The notes: a model not told the origin generated them from the letters alone. Shown: positions 7,388 to 15,631, counted from the stretch's first letter. The stretch is 52,636 nt of DNA from Candidatus Hungatella pullicola (GCA_019114305.1 DXFU01000021.1:1-52636); one strand, 5' to 3'. Numbers and translations: made by a program.

Positions 7388-8428
7388 TTACAAATATGGA
7401 TTAATATAATTTTCCCATATATCTTTTACAACATCTTCCACTGACATATTGCCTTTTCCTCCAACAAAAGACAGCTGTGACGATAAGTACAATTTGCCAT
7501 TTACATTTTTAGCAGTATACATGCCGTTCCATGAATTTCCACCAGAGCCATAAAAATGAAGGTCTGTAGATATTCCAATATCCATTGTCCCAAAGCCTAG
7601 CCCTAAGAATATTCTTAAAGTTTTGATTAGTTTCCCTGCTTTATAAAACTGATAAAAGTAGTTTCTCGAATCATTTTTTTCTGTTACCACCTGGTAATAC
7701 GAATATTGTTTCATTAACTGTTGACATAGTTCCACCATAATGTTATTTATTTCCTGGAAACTCTGTGACATAAACTGGTTAATTTCAAAGTCACTTATAT
7801 CTGTATTTCCCATCTGAGATGAAATTCCGAGAGAATCAAAAAGTGAATGAGATGTATTTCTAGATACCCATGCTGCCGAATCATTACTAATTAAATTTTT
7901 TTCTCTCAGTTTTTCTTCGATTGCAGCAGAAACATCCCCGATAGCAGGATTATTCATATCCGCAACAGTTTCCAAAAATTCTGCTACATTAGACGAGATA
8001 TCCTGCGCTCTTTTTAAATCTTCTCCCAGCTTGCCCAAATTTTGAGGCTGAATTCCTATCAGGCTATCACTTAACTTCTCACATTCGCTTTGCCAATATT
8101 TTACATATTTTGCACGAGTGGCAGGTTGATATATGCTGGAATTAATCACTGCAGGGAAAATTTTATTTCTGTAATCCCTGCTTCGCATAACCTCTAGAAC
8201 TTCATACATGCAGTTAAAGGATTTTAAATATGCATCCGAAACCAACAGAATTGTGTAATCCATGTGTGATATAGATTGCATATATTCCTTAATACTATTC
8301 CAAGGGCCAATATCAATCTTATCCTGATGAAGAGTGATATTACTATTTTTCCTAAGAGTTCTTCCAACATTTTCAGCTATCGCTTCATCTGCCCAGCAGT
8401 ATGATAAAAAGATTTCAAACTTCGCCAT
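7388..8428 (-). CDS. TIR-domain protein (candidate NAD-degrading immune effector)
   Basis: 346 residues. Residues 1-80 form a bacterial TIR domain: FEIFLSYCWADE opens it, DYTILLVSDAYLKS is the central strand, and CMYEVLEVM carries the Glu (about 76) placed like the catalytic Glu of TIR NADases. The middle (about 110-220) is helical. The C-terminal domain (about 225-346) is Gly/aromatic-rich and unrecognised; it may sense the trigger or bind a partner. Good AAAGGAGAAG site. Known TIR proteins of this type deplete NAD+ during phage attack; no partner defence gene is adjacent, so it may act alone. Activity is inferred. Confidence 0.78.
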   Translation of the reverse strand: MAKFEIFLSYCWADEAIAENVGRTLRKNSNITLHQDKIDIGPWNSIKEYMQSISHMDYTILLVSDAYLKSFNCMYEVLEVMRSRDYRNKIFPAVINSSIYQPATRAKYVKYWQSECEKLSDSLIGIQPQNLGKLGEDLKRAQDISSNVAEFLETVADMNNPAIGDVSAAIEEKLREKNLISNDSAAWVSRNTSHSLFDSLGISSQMGNTDISDFEINQFMSQSFQEINNIMVELCQQLMKQYSYYQVVTEKNDSRNYFYQFYKAGKLIKTLRIFLGLGFGTMDIGISTDLHFYGSGGNSWNGMYTAKNVNGKLYLSSQLSFVGGKGNMSVEDVVKDIWENYINPYL

Positions 8429-8564
8429 CTCACTTCTCCTTTACAGCTTGTTTTATTTCAATTCTATCATTCTGTTAGGTTAATGTCTATATTGCATATT
8501 TTATTGACAAATCTATTAAAACTACTTGAGTATGCTCCGCTCTTATTGACATCGGCTATTTAAC

Positions 8565-8585
8565 TTTGTGCCACCGTGGCACAAA
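8565..8585. promoter_or_regulatory. parS-like palindrome, copy 1
   Basis: TTTGTGCCAC and its exact inverse GTGGCACAAA flank a central C. The same core recurs at 10834-10868 between parB and the next gene. Repeated GC-rich palindromes near a ParA/ParB pair are the expected form of a centromere (parS). This copy lies just beyond the 3' end of the replication initiator gene. Confidence 0.6.
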
Positions 8586-8596
8586 CTCTACTGCTA

Positions 8597-9664
8597 TCAG
8601 ATAATCCCCTTTTCATGCCATCCTCCGTCGTGCATATCATGCCGAACTTCCTGTTGATAATAATGGTTCATCGTTGACGGGGCATTATATAACGCAGTCA
8701 GCATATACGCCTTTATATTGCTGATTTTTGCAGTTGCAGCATGCATGCAGTCAATAACATACAGCAAATGACTGCTGTTTAACTTCAAAAATTGAGATTT
8801 AACCAGTTCATAAGGGTAATCGGCCCCCGCAATCCGAACAAATGCTCGTTTCACGCACACGGTTTCACAAATTACCTCAAACAGTTCGTTGAACAGTTCC
8901 TTATCCGGCCAGCTCGATTCCTGCATATACAAATCATATTCGAGATTAGAGCGAATGATGCCCATGTAGCGCCGTACTTCATTCATTTGCTCGATCTGGG
9001 CCGCAGTTTCTGCTGCGTCTGTTGATGGATTGATTGGATTGATATTGTTAATATCAGTCTTATTATACTCAGTATAATTAGAGGCAAGCTCTTTTACTTC
9101 CGCAGGATAAATTTCTTTACCTTCAGGGGTAAAAATTTCTTTCTTCTGCAAATCAATATTTTTTACTTTTGGAAGTTCAGTATTTTTACTTTCGGAAGTC
9201 AATTTATTTTCCTTCCTGAAGTAAAGACTTTTTACTTCTGGAGAAACAAAGCAGTTGTCCGAATTCTCTGGGATATTTTCCTCTGGTTGCTCTTCAGGGA
9301 CAGAGAAATTTTTGACATAAATGATGTCCGGCTTTCCCAGCCCCCTGCGCTTTTTCTCAATCAATCCAATCCCCTTTTCTGCATCCAATTCACGCATAAT
9401 CTTTATGCAGGTCGGTTTCGAGCATCCCAAATCCTCCATCATGTTTTCGATTGTATAGATGATATATGCCCGATTTTCCTCGTCGAACCATCCGTTTTTC
9501 ATGGATAAGGACATTCGATCCAGCATCAGCCCATACAAAAGCTTTGCATCACTACTGAGCCCTTTAAAACGTTTATCCTTAATCAACAGTCTGGGGACAC
9601 GGTAAAATGCGAATTGTTCCGCTTCTGCTCCATAATAATATGTAAATTTGATTGGCTCAGCCAT
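8597..9664 (-). CDS. repA: RepA_N-type replication initiator with DUF6017-like C-terminus
   Basis: 355 residues. The N-terminal domain (about 1-120: FYRVPRLLIKDKRFKGLSSD, AKLLYGLMLDRMSLS, GCSKPTCIKIMRELD) is the RepA_N winged-helix initiator of theta-replicating Firmicute plasmids and related ICEs. A Lys/Glu-rich linker (about 125-215) leads to a C-terminal helical domain (about 225-345) like DUF6017. It sits with parA, parB and parS-like sites, a plasmid maintenance set. No iteron array was noticed inside the gene by eye. The integrated state cannot be judged from this window. Confidence 0.85.
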   Translation of the reverse strand: MAEPIKFTYYYGAEAEQFAFYRVPRLLIKDKRFKGLSSDAKLLYGLMLDRMSLSMKNGWFDEENRAYIIYTIENMMEDLGCSKPTCIKIMRELDAEKGIGLIEKKRRGLGKPDIIYVKNFSVPEEQPEENIPENSDNCFVSPEVKSLYFRKENKLTSESKNTELPKVKNIDLQKKEIFTPEGKEIYPAEVKELASNYTEYNKTDINNINPINPSTDAAETAAQIEQMNEVRRYMGIIRSNLEYDLYMQESSWPDKELFNELFEVICETVCVKRAFVRIAGADYPYELVKSQFLKLNSSHLLYVIDCMHAATAKISNIKAYMLTALYNAPSTMNHYYQQEVRHDMHDGGWHEKGII

Positions 9665-9799
9665 AATTCAGTCCTCCTGCTCTTCTATCGGCTTCTGTTA
9701 AAGCCAAAAGCCGGCAACAGATACACCTGCCCCGACTCTTAGCTTTTTCCTGAATGAGTACGGGATTAGTATCTCATCCACTTTTCTTAGGATTACTTC

Positions 9800-10189
9800 C
9801 TATTCCGTATATTCTGGATAGCGTATCTTGATTGCTTCCCAGAAATATGGTGCGTATAAGCAGCAGAACAGATTTGCTGCGGTATATTCGTCACATTCAT
9901 CCAACTGTTCTTCCAGATGCTCATAATCATAGATACTGGGAGTCCCCCCGTTATATAAATTAAAGGCCAAACGAACCACTTTAAGACTTCCAGATGTCTG
10001 CCACCCTTCATAAAGACAGCTTGTTTTTACATCTCCTGTTTTAAAATCGTAAATGCGGTCAATATTTCTTCGTGTATCTGCATTGATTCCCAGGCAATAA
10101 ATCAGGGAAGCATGATATACATCCCGCTGCCGGCATTTTATTAAATGTGTTTCATAAAAGTTTTTGTGTTTTTTATCGTAAAAGATCAT
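9800..10189 (-). CDS. DUF6075-like protein
   Basis: 129 residues starting MIFYDKKHKNFYE; other landmarks are YHASLIYCLGINADTRRN, DRIYDFKTG and WQTSGSLKVVRLAFNLYNGG. This pattern fits the DUF6075 family, which is common in plasmid-like elements of Clostridia. No membrane segment or known active site is seen. It lies in the rep-par operon, 9 bases after the gene at 10199. Function unknown. Confidence 0.65.
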   Translation of the reverse strand: MIFYDKKHKNFYETHLIKCRQRDVYHASLIYCLGINADTRRNIDRIYDFKTGDVKTSCLYEGWQTSGSLKVVRLAFNLYNGGTPSIYDYEHLEEQLDECDEYTAANLFCCLYAPYFWEAIKIRYPEYTE

Positions 10190-10198
10190 AAGTTCCTC

Positions 10199-10753
10199 CT
10201 ATTCTTTTTCCTGCCAGGTATCCCTGTAATGTTCCAACAATTTACGGCTTTCTTCTTCATACCCCCATAAAATCCCGTCAATCGCATTCAGAGCGCTTTC
10301 TCGCCAGCGAAAATAGGTACTGCGGTTAATTTGAATATTTTGCGGAAGATGAGACTCCACTTTATGAATAATTTCCGCAATATTGGCCGGCTGATACGGA
10401 CACATATAGGTGTAGTACAAAATCCAGTAATTTCGTTCGCCCTGGGGGTGATACTTCCTCATAAGTTCAACCGATTCGTCAATCAACTTCAAAAAGCGAT
10501 TGGAACTGTTAATAGCCTCAACCCTGGCAGCTATATTGGCTTCATCTTCATTTAAATCCATTCCTGCTTGGTATAAAGAATCAAGAAACTCATCCACATC
10601 TGTCCCATATTCTTTCCGGAAACGGTGACTGACCTGCTTAATCTGTACCTGCATTCTCCACGATACGGAACGGTAAATTTTAAATAATGCAATTACATTA
10701 TGATAAACACCTGTTTCTTTGCTTCTCGTTGTAATAATTCCACTTTTGCCCAT
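10199..10753 (-). CDS. Conserved plasmid/ICE protein, ArpU/RinA-like in shape
   Basis: 184 residues from the ATG at 10753, chosen for the TTGGAGGA site; the frame upstream runs through the parS-like palindrome and is unlikely to be translated. Mostly helical; RNYWILYYTYM, INRSTYFRWRESAL and an acidic C-terminus suggest a helix-turn-helix of the late-activator type (R-STYFRWR). DNA binding is inferred. It lies between parB and the DUF6075 gene in one transcription unit. Confidence 0.55.
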   Translation of the reverse strand: MGKSGIITTRSKETGVYHNVIALFKIYRSVSWRMQVQIKQVSHRFRKEYGTDVDEFLDSLYQAGMDLNEDEANIAARVEAINSSNRFLKLIDESVELMRKYHPQGERNYWILYYTYMCPYQPANIAEIIHKVESHLPQNIQINRSTYFRWRESALNAIDGILWGYEEESRKLLEHYRDTWQEKE

Positions 10754-10833
10754 AATTTTATCCTCCAAATTCAGTTCTCGTGTTTTTAAAAAATATTGCT
10801 TTGGAGAAGTATGGGAAGAATTATTATTTTTGC

Positions 10834-10868
10834 GGTCAGCTTTGTGCCACCGTGGCATAAAGCTGACC
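10834..10868. promoter_or_regulatory. parS-like palindrome, copy 2 (35 bp)
   Basis: Two 17-base arms (10834-10850 and 10852-10868) mirror each other with a single mismatch around a central C at 10851. The core TTTGTGCCAC-C-GTGGCATAAA differs from copy 1 at 8565 by one base. It sits 14 bases beyond the parB stop codon, a usual place for parS. Confidence 0.65.
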
Positions 10869-10881
10869 ATTGCCTAATAAA

Positions 10882-11757
10882 TTAGTGCCTTGTTGATTTC
10901 CATGAATCCAGTAATTGAAAAATAATTTCCATCATCTGCTCTTTCGTATATCCATTTGGGAAATATTTCCGAATCTGGTTAGCTGAGATTGTAAAATCCA
11001 ACTGTTCTGTTTTTCTATTAAGAATGCTTTTTACTTTTTCATAAGTCAGAATCCCTTGCTCGCTCTCTCGTTTCAATTCCAGTGCTTGTCTTTTATTCGG
11101 AGTGACTTTCTGATTCTGTATTACTTTAAAAATCCATTCCTGTTCTTCCAGTTGCAAAAATGACAGGCTTTCTGCAGATGTCAGCTGCAGCATTTTTTGG
11201 TCTACACATTCCAGCAATGGTGGAATCAGATAAGTCAAACGTATATATCGGAATACCGTTCGATAGCTGTCTTTTGACTGGCTTCCCACCATTTCCGCTG
11301 CTAAATGACCGTCTTTTTTGCCCTGATGCTTCAGTGCTTCCATTTTCATGCGGTAAGCTCTGGCTTTCTCCGATGGCAAAAGATTCTCTCTGTGAAGATT
11401 AGAATCCACAACTATAATTGCAGCTTCATCATCCGTCAGATCTTTTACGATAACCGGCATTGAGTTTAATCCAGCTAGTTCACTGGCTCTTTTCCTCCGA
11501 TGGCCGGAAATAAGTTCATACCCATTCCCAGCTTTTCTCGCTAATCCGGGATTTAATACACCATATTGCCGGACACTCTCGGCCAGTTCATCCATTGACC
11601 GATCATCCTGTACTCTGTATGGATGATTGTGAAACGCATGTAACTGTGATAACGGTATTTCCTGTACTTCTCCAGGCACTTTTTCTGAATCTGCCGAACT
11701 GCCAAACAAATCCTCAAAAGAAGTGAGTTTAATTTTTTCTGCACTACGCCTGCTCAT
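10882..11757 (-). CDS. parB: ParB-type partition protein
   Basis: 291 residues. The N-terminal domain carries the ParB CTP-binding motifs: an IPLSQL-HPYRV opening (about 34-48), ELISGHRRKRA (about 82-92) and ENLLPSEKARAY (about 124-135). A central helix-turn-helix (about 140-200) would bind the parS sites; the C-terminus dimerises. Its start overlaps parA by 14 bases, indicating one operon. With ParA it would segregate a plasmid or extrachromosomal ICE form. Confidence 0.92.
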   Translation of the reverse strand: MSRRSAEKIKLTSFEDLFGSSADSEKVPGEVQEIPLSQLHAFHNHPYRVQDDRSMDELAESVRQYGVLNPGLARKAGNGYELISGHRRKRASELAGLNSMPVIVKDLTDDEAAIIVVDSNLHRENLLPSEKARAYRMKMEALKHQGKKDGHLAAEMVGSQSKDSYRTVFRYIRLTYLIPPLLECVDQKMLQLTSAESLSFLQLEEQEWIFKVIQNQKVTPNKRQALELKRESEQGILTYEKVKSILNRKTEQLDFTISANQIRKYFPNGYTKEQMMEIIFQLLDSWKSTRH

Positions 11758-12532
11758 TGGCCAGCACCTCCTCTGTTAAAGCCTTATATCCTTCAGCCAC
11801 AATTCCATTTGGTGCATGCAGAAAAATACTTTTCCCTTCTGCACTGGTTTCAGCTGCTTTGATGGACAATGGAATACTGCTTTTGAATATGTGAATTTGC
11901 TCTCCGTATGTTTTCCGAACGATGTCGGAAATATCTTTTGCAAAGTTCGTTCTCCGATCTACCTTTGTAAGTAAGATTCCCTCAATCTGCAGCTGTGGAT
12001 TTAAGTGCCGATGAACCCTGCCAATGGTCTTAATTAACTGCTGCAGTCCCTTTAACGGCAGATATGCGGCTTCAACTGGAATCAGAACGCTGTCTGCCGC
12101 AACAAGAGTGTTGATTGTCATCATTCCCAATGACGGCATTGTATCAATCACGATATAATCATAAAAATCGCGGATCTGGTTGATGTATTGACGAAGAATC
12201 GTTTCTCTGCTCATAACATTCACCAGAGTTGTTTCCAAGCCGGCCAATTCAATGTTAGCAGGCAGAAAATCCACTCCTTCCTCATGCTGCAGTATTCCGT
12301 CTGAATAGTTAAATGTCTCATCATTCACAATTTTTTCCATAATATTTACCAGAGTAAAGTCAAGTTCGTCTGGCTCCTGGATTCCCAAACTCGCTGTCAT
12401 ACTGCCCTGTGCATCGGCATCAATCAGCAACACCTTTTTCCCGGCTCTTACCAGTCCGATTCCTAAATTAACTACCGTTACCGTTTTTGCTACTCCTCCC
12501 TTTTGGCTGGCTACTGTTATTACTTTTCCCAT
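11744..12532 (-). CDS. parA: ParA-type partition ATPase
   Basis: 262 residues with the deviant Walker A box KGGVAKTVT (about 10-18), Walker A' VLLIDADAQGS (about 34-44) and Walker B YIVIDTMPS (about 126-134). Length and order match small ParA/Soj ATPases without an N-terminal DNA-binding domain. It is the first gene of the par operon. A terminator-like hairpin lies only 20-50 bases before the start, which suggests control by attenuation or insulation from upstream transcription. Confidence 0.92.
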   Translation of the reverse strand: MGKVITVASQKGGVAKTVTVVNLGIGLVRAGKKVLLIDADAQGSMTASLGIQEPDELDFTLVNIMEKIVNDETFNYSDGILQHEEGVDFLPANIELAGLETTLVNVMSRETILRQYINQIRDFYDYIVIDTMPSLGMMTINTLVAADSVLIPVEAAYLPLKGLQQLIKTIGRVHRHLNPQLQIEGILLTKVDRRTNFAKDISDIVRKTYGEQIHIFKSSIPLSIKAAETSAEGKSIFLHAPNGIVAEGYKALTEEVLANEQA

Positions 12533-12550
12533 TTATTCTTTGTCCTCCTT

Positions 12551-12585
12551 CCAAATAAAAAAGGATACTCTTCACGAATATCCTT
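12551..12585 (-). terminator. Terminator/attenuator before parA
   Basis: On the minus strand AAGGATA and TATCCTT (12585-12579 and 12567-12561) form a 7-bp stem followed by TTTTTTATTT. It ends about 20 bases before the parA start, so either it stops upstream transcripts or it acts as an attenuator in the parA leader. Confidence 0.65.
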
Positions 12586-12653
12586 GCTTGTTTAAAAATA
12601 TTTGTTTCATATGCAAAATACCTTTGTGTAGGCTAATCTTTTGCAGAAAATAA

Positions 12654-12680
12654 TTACGGCCGCTTAAAAAGCGGCCGTAA
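12654..12680. terminator. Strong GC-rich hairpin
   Basis: A perfect 12-bp stem (TTACGGCCGCTT with its inverse) closes on AAA. There is only a weak T-rich tail on the minus strand, so it could be a terminator or another structured element. Bases 12681-12865 contain no supported gene. Confidence 0.5.
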
Positions 12681-12865
12681 AGTCCTAATAATAATGACTG
12701 CATAAAAATTTATCAATTTCTCATTAAATGCATACTTTGTTTTCGTCGCGTACAAAAAAATCGTTAAAAATCGGCGATAATTTGTGCGACAGCGACAGTA
12801 TCAACTTGTAGCACCAAGTACAATATATAGAGATCCAATGTTTAAAAACAGCTATATATTGTATA

Positions 12866-13021
12866 TCATTCATTCTTCTCATTCGCATCGGGGAAGCACA
12901 TGGCAAAGCGGATGTCTACCTTTTTCGGGTCCTTAATGACCTCGTTGATCTCACCCCCGATATAACGGGCTGGTTTGTCAATACTTAATAAAATTTCATC
13001 GCTTAAAGCAAGCTTTTTCAT
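12866..13021 (-). pseudogene. Truncated radical SAM protein (TIGR03960-like), N-terminal 51 codons
   Basis: The frame starts with ATG at 13021 after AAAAGGTG and reads MKKLALSDEILLSIDKPARY, then YIGGEINEVIKD and VDIRFAMCFPD. This is the start of the conserved B12-binding-domain radical SAM protein found on Clostridia chromosomes, normally over 600 residues. After CFPD the family sequence is replaced by ANEKNE and a stop. It is an amputated chromosomal-type gene, marking a junction made by an insertion, deletion or rearrangement. Confidence 0.7.
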
Positions 13022-13223
13022 GTTTTAAACACCTTTTCATTGTTCAATTTATACAATTGCATTTTTCTTGTTTTGGCGCTTTTCCAGGTGATTAGGAATC
13101 GGAACTGCACCTCTTTTTTGGGACAGTTTGCCATTTTTCTGCTCCCAAAACCTGATTTTGACTCAAAGCAGGAAAAGCAGGACGATTTTGCATAATCATG
13201 CAGTCATTGAATCATAATCTTTG
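13022..13223. other. Region upstream of the radical SAM fragment; no gene supported
   Basis: Two short minus-strand frames are open here: one ends SQKRGAVPIPNHLEKRQ, the other ends GAEKWQTVPKKRCSSDS. Neither has a credible start or known family. The sequence may be a conserved spacer or gene debris. The genes normally upstream of this radical SAM gene (rodA/min type) are not present. Confidence 0.35.
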
Positions 13224-13424
13224 TCAATAAATGGGCGATAATCTGCACATGCAGGTTAGCGTATGGAAGTCAATGGAAAAACTTTTCCGGCCAAACTGTC
13301 TATCAATATAAATGGTATTTGATGGAAAGTCAATATCAGAATACCCAAGCCCTAAATTATTTAAATTGACTGTACGTTTTACAAATCTCCAGCTATCATT
13401 AACAAATTGTACTTCATTCTCCAT
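13224..13424 (-). CDS. Short hypothetical protein, possibly truncated
   Basis: 66 codons starting MENEVQFVNDSWRFVKRTVN after a strong GGAGGG site 6 bases upstream. Beta-rich with an unnatural Cys/Leu-rich end (TLTCMCRLSPIY), so the 3' end may be out of its original frame. No family recognised. It lies between the radical SAM fragment and IS debris. Confidence 0.35.
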   Translation of the reverse strand: MENEVQFVNDSWRFVKRTVNLNNLGLGYSDIDFPSNTIYIDRQFGRKSFSIDFHTLTCMCRLSPIY

Positions 13425-13523
13425 ATATTACCCTCCACGAGCATTTAAAATGGAGCAATTGATAATTCGTATAAATTGTACTATAGGTATATTGATCTGT
13501 CAAAGTGTTCTTAATCTGTCTAT

Positions 13524-13781
13524 TTATAATACGGCTGTAATCCTGTAATTGGTTCCATCTTTAATCACACGAAAAGGAGGTTTATCTTTATATACTTTTC
13601 GGATATATTCATAGGCTTTTGATTCTTCTTCTCCATTGTGGCTTGCAATTATATCTTTGGGCTTGAAGAGAATCTCCTGCTGTGTATCTATTCTTAAAGC
13701 CTTTGCCATATTCAGATAATATTGGGCTTTCAGCCCCTCTTGGCACATATAGCTGCCTACGGTCTTATCGGAAATCCGCAC
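13524..13781 (-). pseudogene. Chimeric ORF: IS3 orfB piece joined to an unknown C-terminus
   Basis: The first 21 codons (VRISDKTVGSYMCQEGLKAQ) are the helix-turn-helix part of an IS3-family orfB, in which R-I-SDKTVG-YM--GLKAQY is typical. The rest (LNMAKALRIDTQQEILFKPK onward) belongs to another, unrecognised protein rich in Lys and Glu. The join is near 13719. It has a GTG at 13781 but no ribosome site, so it is probably not expressed. Confidence 0.5.
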
Positions 13782-14073
13782 CCCTAACGGCGCAGCAGAC
13801 GGGTTATCTTGGGTGCTCCATTGTTTTGGTGGGAGCGGTCATAGAGCTCGCGGATCCGCTTTTTTATGGCTTCCTTATGTATATCTCTCTGGGAAGGCGT
13901 ATATTTTTCCAGTATGCTGATGTTTTTTTTAGGATATCCAGGGCATCCTGTGCATCCCGCAGCTGCCTGCGCAGGCGGGCAATCTCTTTGGCTTCATCGC
14001 TTTCAAAGTTTCCGCTCCCTCGGGTAGGGACAGAACCATTATGTTCCTCATACTCTTTTTTCCAGTGTTTCAG
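13719..14073 (-). mobile_element. IS3-family remnant 2: end of orfA and start of orfB
   Basis: The minus strand reads the orfA C-terminus (WKKEYEEHNG, PTRGSGNF, SDEAKEIARLRRQLRDAQDA) to DILKK, followed by a run of A (CTA AAA AAA ACA) at the site where this family uses a -1 ribosomal shift. In the -1 frame it continues NISILEKYTPSQRDIHKEA and KKRIRELYDRSHQNNGAPKI, the orfB start, and ends at a TAG near 13784. Both ends are missing: the 5' side is fused to remnant 1 and the 3' side to a foreign ORF. Confidence 0.6.
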
Positions 14074-14964
14074 AGAATCATAGTATTGCTGTCGTTTTGC
14101 CATCGGTGGGAGTCCGCCGTTGGCGGAGCAGATCCGCCGGTTATTCCAATAGCTGATGAAATATCTCCAGATGATTGTCCTGAGTTCGTCCGTAGTCATT
14201 TTTTCTGTATCATAACGGTCATACAGCAGTTCTGATTTCATCCTCGCCCACATACTTTCGCAACGGGCATTATCGTGACATCTGCCGCCTGCGCTGTTCA
14301 TACTTTGCTGTATGCCGTACTGCCTGATTGCACTCCGATAAAGCTGGCTGGTGTACTGGCTCCCCCTGTCACTGTGGATAATGGCTCCGCAGATACCAGG
14401 GTATGCTTTTGCAGTATTTTCCAGTGCCTGCACACATAATGGCGCCTTCATGTTAGTATCCATCGCCAGGCCAATCACACTCGCATCAAAACAGTCAAAA
14501 ACAGCAGAAACATACAGTTTCCCATCACTGGCTTTAATCTCTGTTATATCGGTGACACATTTGGTCAGCGGTTCCTCCGGATGGAAATCACGCTTTAAGA
14601 GATCGTCTGATTTTCTGGCTTCCCTGTCCGCTTTTATGATCCCGTTTGGCCTGCGTCTGGGATGATGGCTGATCCCGATCTCTTCCATGATGCGGTAAAC
14701 AGTCCGTTCGCTGGGAATATCCACATGTTCCGGAGGCCTCCATGTCTATACCTGATACATGCGGATCCGACCATAAGTATCATTACATTCATCTTCTTCA
14801 AGAATCTGCCTCATGGCATCCGCCAGAGGCTGATATTTCCATGGACGGTCTTTATTGGCAAGATACTGGTAAAATCCCTGTCTGCTGACATGGAGGGTTC
14901 TGCAGAAAAAGGCGATATTCCCTTTTAATTCGCCGTCTTCCGTTTTTAGCGCAATAAACTTCAT
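14070..14964 (-). pseudogene. IS3-family transposase orfB with internal stop
   Basis: DDE transposase parts in order: CRTLHVSRQGFYQYL near the start, TDITEI (first D), IIHSDRGSQYTS (second D) and DNARCESMWARMKSE (the E). An in-frame TAG at 14746-14748, after YGRIRMYQV, splits the gene; the frame continues TWRPPEHVDIPSERT afterwards. The long C-terminal extension past about 14073 belongs to the orfA of a second IS. Catalytic residues are present, but a full protein cannot be made without read-through. Confidence 0.75.
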
Positions 14965-15259
14965 TCTTTCGTTTTTGCTGACTTCAGACGGCTCGCAGCG
15001 AAAAAAGCGCTGGCTTCCTCCAGAAAGTCGTTTTCTTTCTCCAGCTGCTTCATCTGCTGGCGAAGTTGGATAAGTTCCTCATTAAGCGTCATGGCACTTT
15101 GTGGGGTCTGTGAGCCGGCTCCAAGGTCAAGATTGCCAAGACGGTTGGCCCGTACCCAGCCATACATGGTATTTTTAGCACCTTAGCTTGTCCGATTTCC
15201 TTGGCGAGCTTCACTGCCTGAACTTTGTATTCGCGGTCATACTGTCTGTTTTCTGCCAT
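14961..15259 (-). pseudogene. IS3-family orfA, frameshifted
   Basis: It starts MAENRQYDREYKVQAVKLAK at 15259 after AAGGA, a normal IS3-type helix-turn-helix beginning. Near 15175-15190 some bases are missing: the frame reads GQAKVLKIP where the family has an AAKELGIPKNT-type segment, and the other frame resumes NTMYGWVRANRLGN up to the leucine-zipper end. The gene is therefore non-functional. Confidence 0.65.
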
Positions 15260-15333
15260 TTTTGTTCATTCCTTATTTTCTTGATTATATCTCAAATCCT
15301 TGAGTATGGAGTGTCAACTTTTTTTATACCACA

Positions 15334-15631
15334 TCAAAAGAGAGAAAAGACGGCCAGTGGATACCGGAGAACTGTTACCGTATATCGAAGCAACGGATGC
15401 AGCGGGTGCCCTTTCAAAACAGACTGCATCAAAGGGAACAACTGTAAAATCCCAATGGAGGACCGGCAGAAAGTACTGTATGTTTCGAAAAAAATGAAAG
15501 AAAAACGTCAGGAGACAATAAAGCAGATTACCAGTGATTACGGAACACAGCTTCGAATGAATCGAAGCATACAGGCGGAAGGAAGCTTTGCAAACATTAA
15601 AGAGGATATGGAATTCAGGCGATATTTATAG
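15334..15631 (+). pseudogene. IS1182-family transposase, C-terminal fragment
   Basis: About 99 codons: ASGYRRTVTVYRSNGCSGCP, DCIKG, then LRMNRSIQAEGSFANIKEDM and EFRRYL before two stops. The Cys pairs and the RSIQ-EG-F--IK-DM-FRR block are typical of the C-terminus of IS1182/IS1380-like transposases. The N-terminal two thirds are missing, cut where IS3 remnant 1 begins, and the normal tail after FRR is also lost. Confidence 0.65.

Larger units (their letters stand above)
14060..15333 (-). mobile_element. IS3-family remnant 1 (orfA and orfB, both broken)
   Basis: It contains an orfA (14961-15259) and an orfB (14070-14964) in the usual overlapping order. The right end may be TGTGGTATAAAA read from 15333 on the minus strand. 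A matching left end was not found by eye near 14060, where the orfB end runs directly into remnant 2. The element appears to have inserted into or recombined with the second IS and lost its left end. Confidence 0.6.

Noticed and set aside
10754-10870. N-terminal extension of the gene ending at 10199
   Set aside because: It would translate the parS-like palindrome, has no ribosome site, and the ATG at 10753 has a strong one.
12724-12906. 60-codon minus-strand ORF
   Set aside because: It overlaps the radical SAM fragment out of frame; the fragment in the other frame has clear family similarity and a ribosome site.
15188-15330. Plus-strand start of the IS1182-type frame
   Set aside because: The first 47 codons run antisense through IS3 orfA and are not IS1182 sequence; only the part after the IS3 end was annotated.
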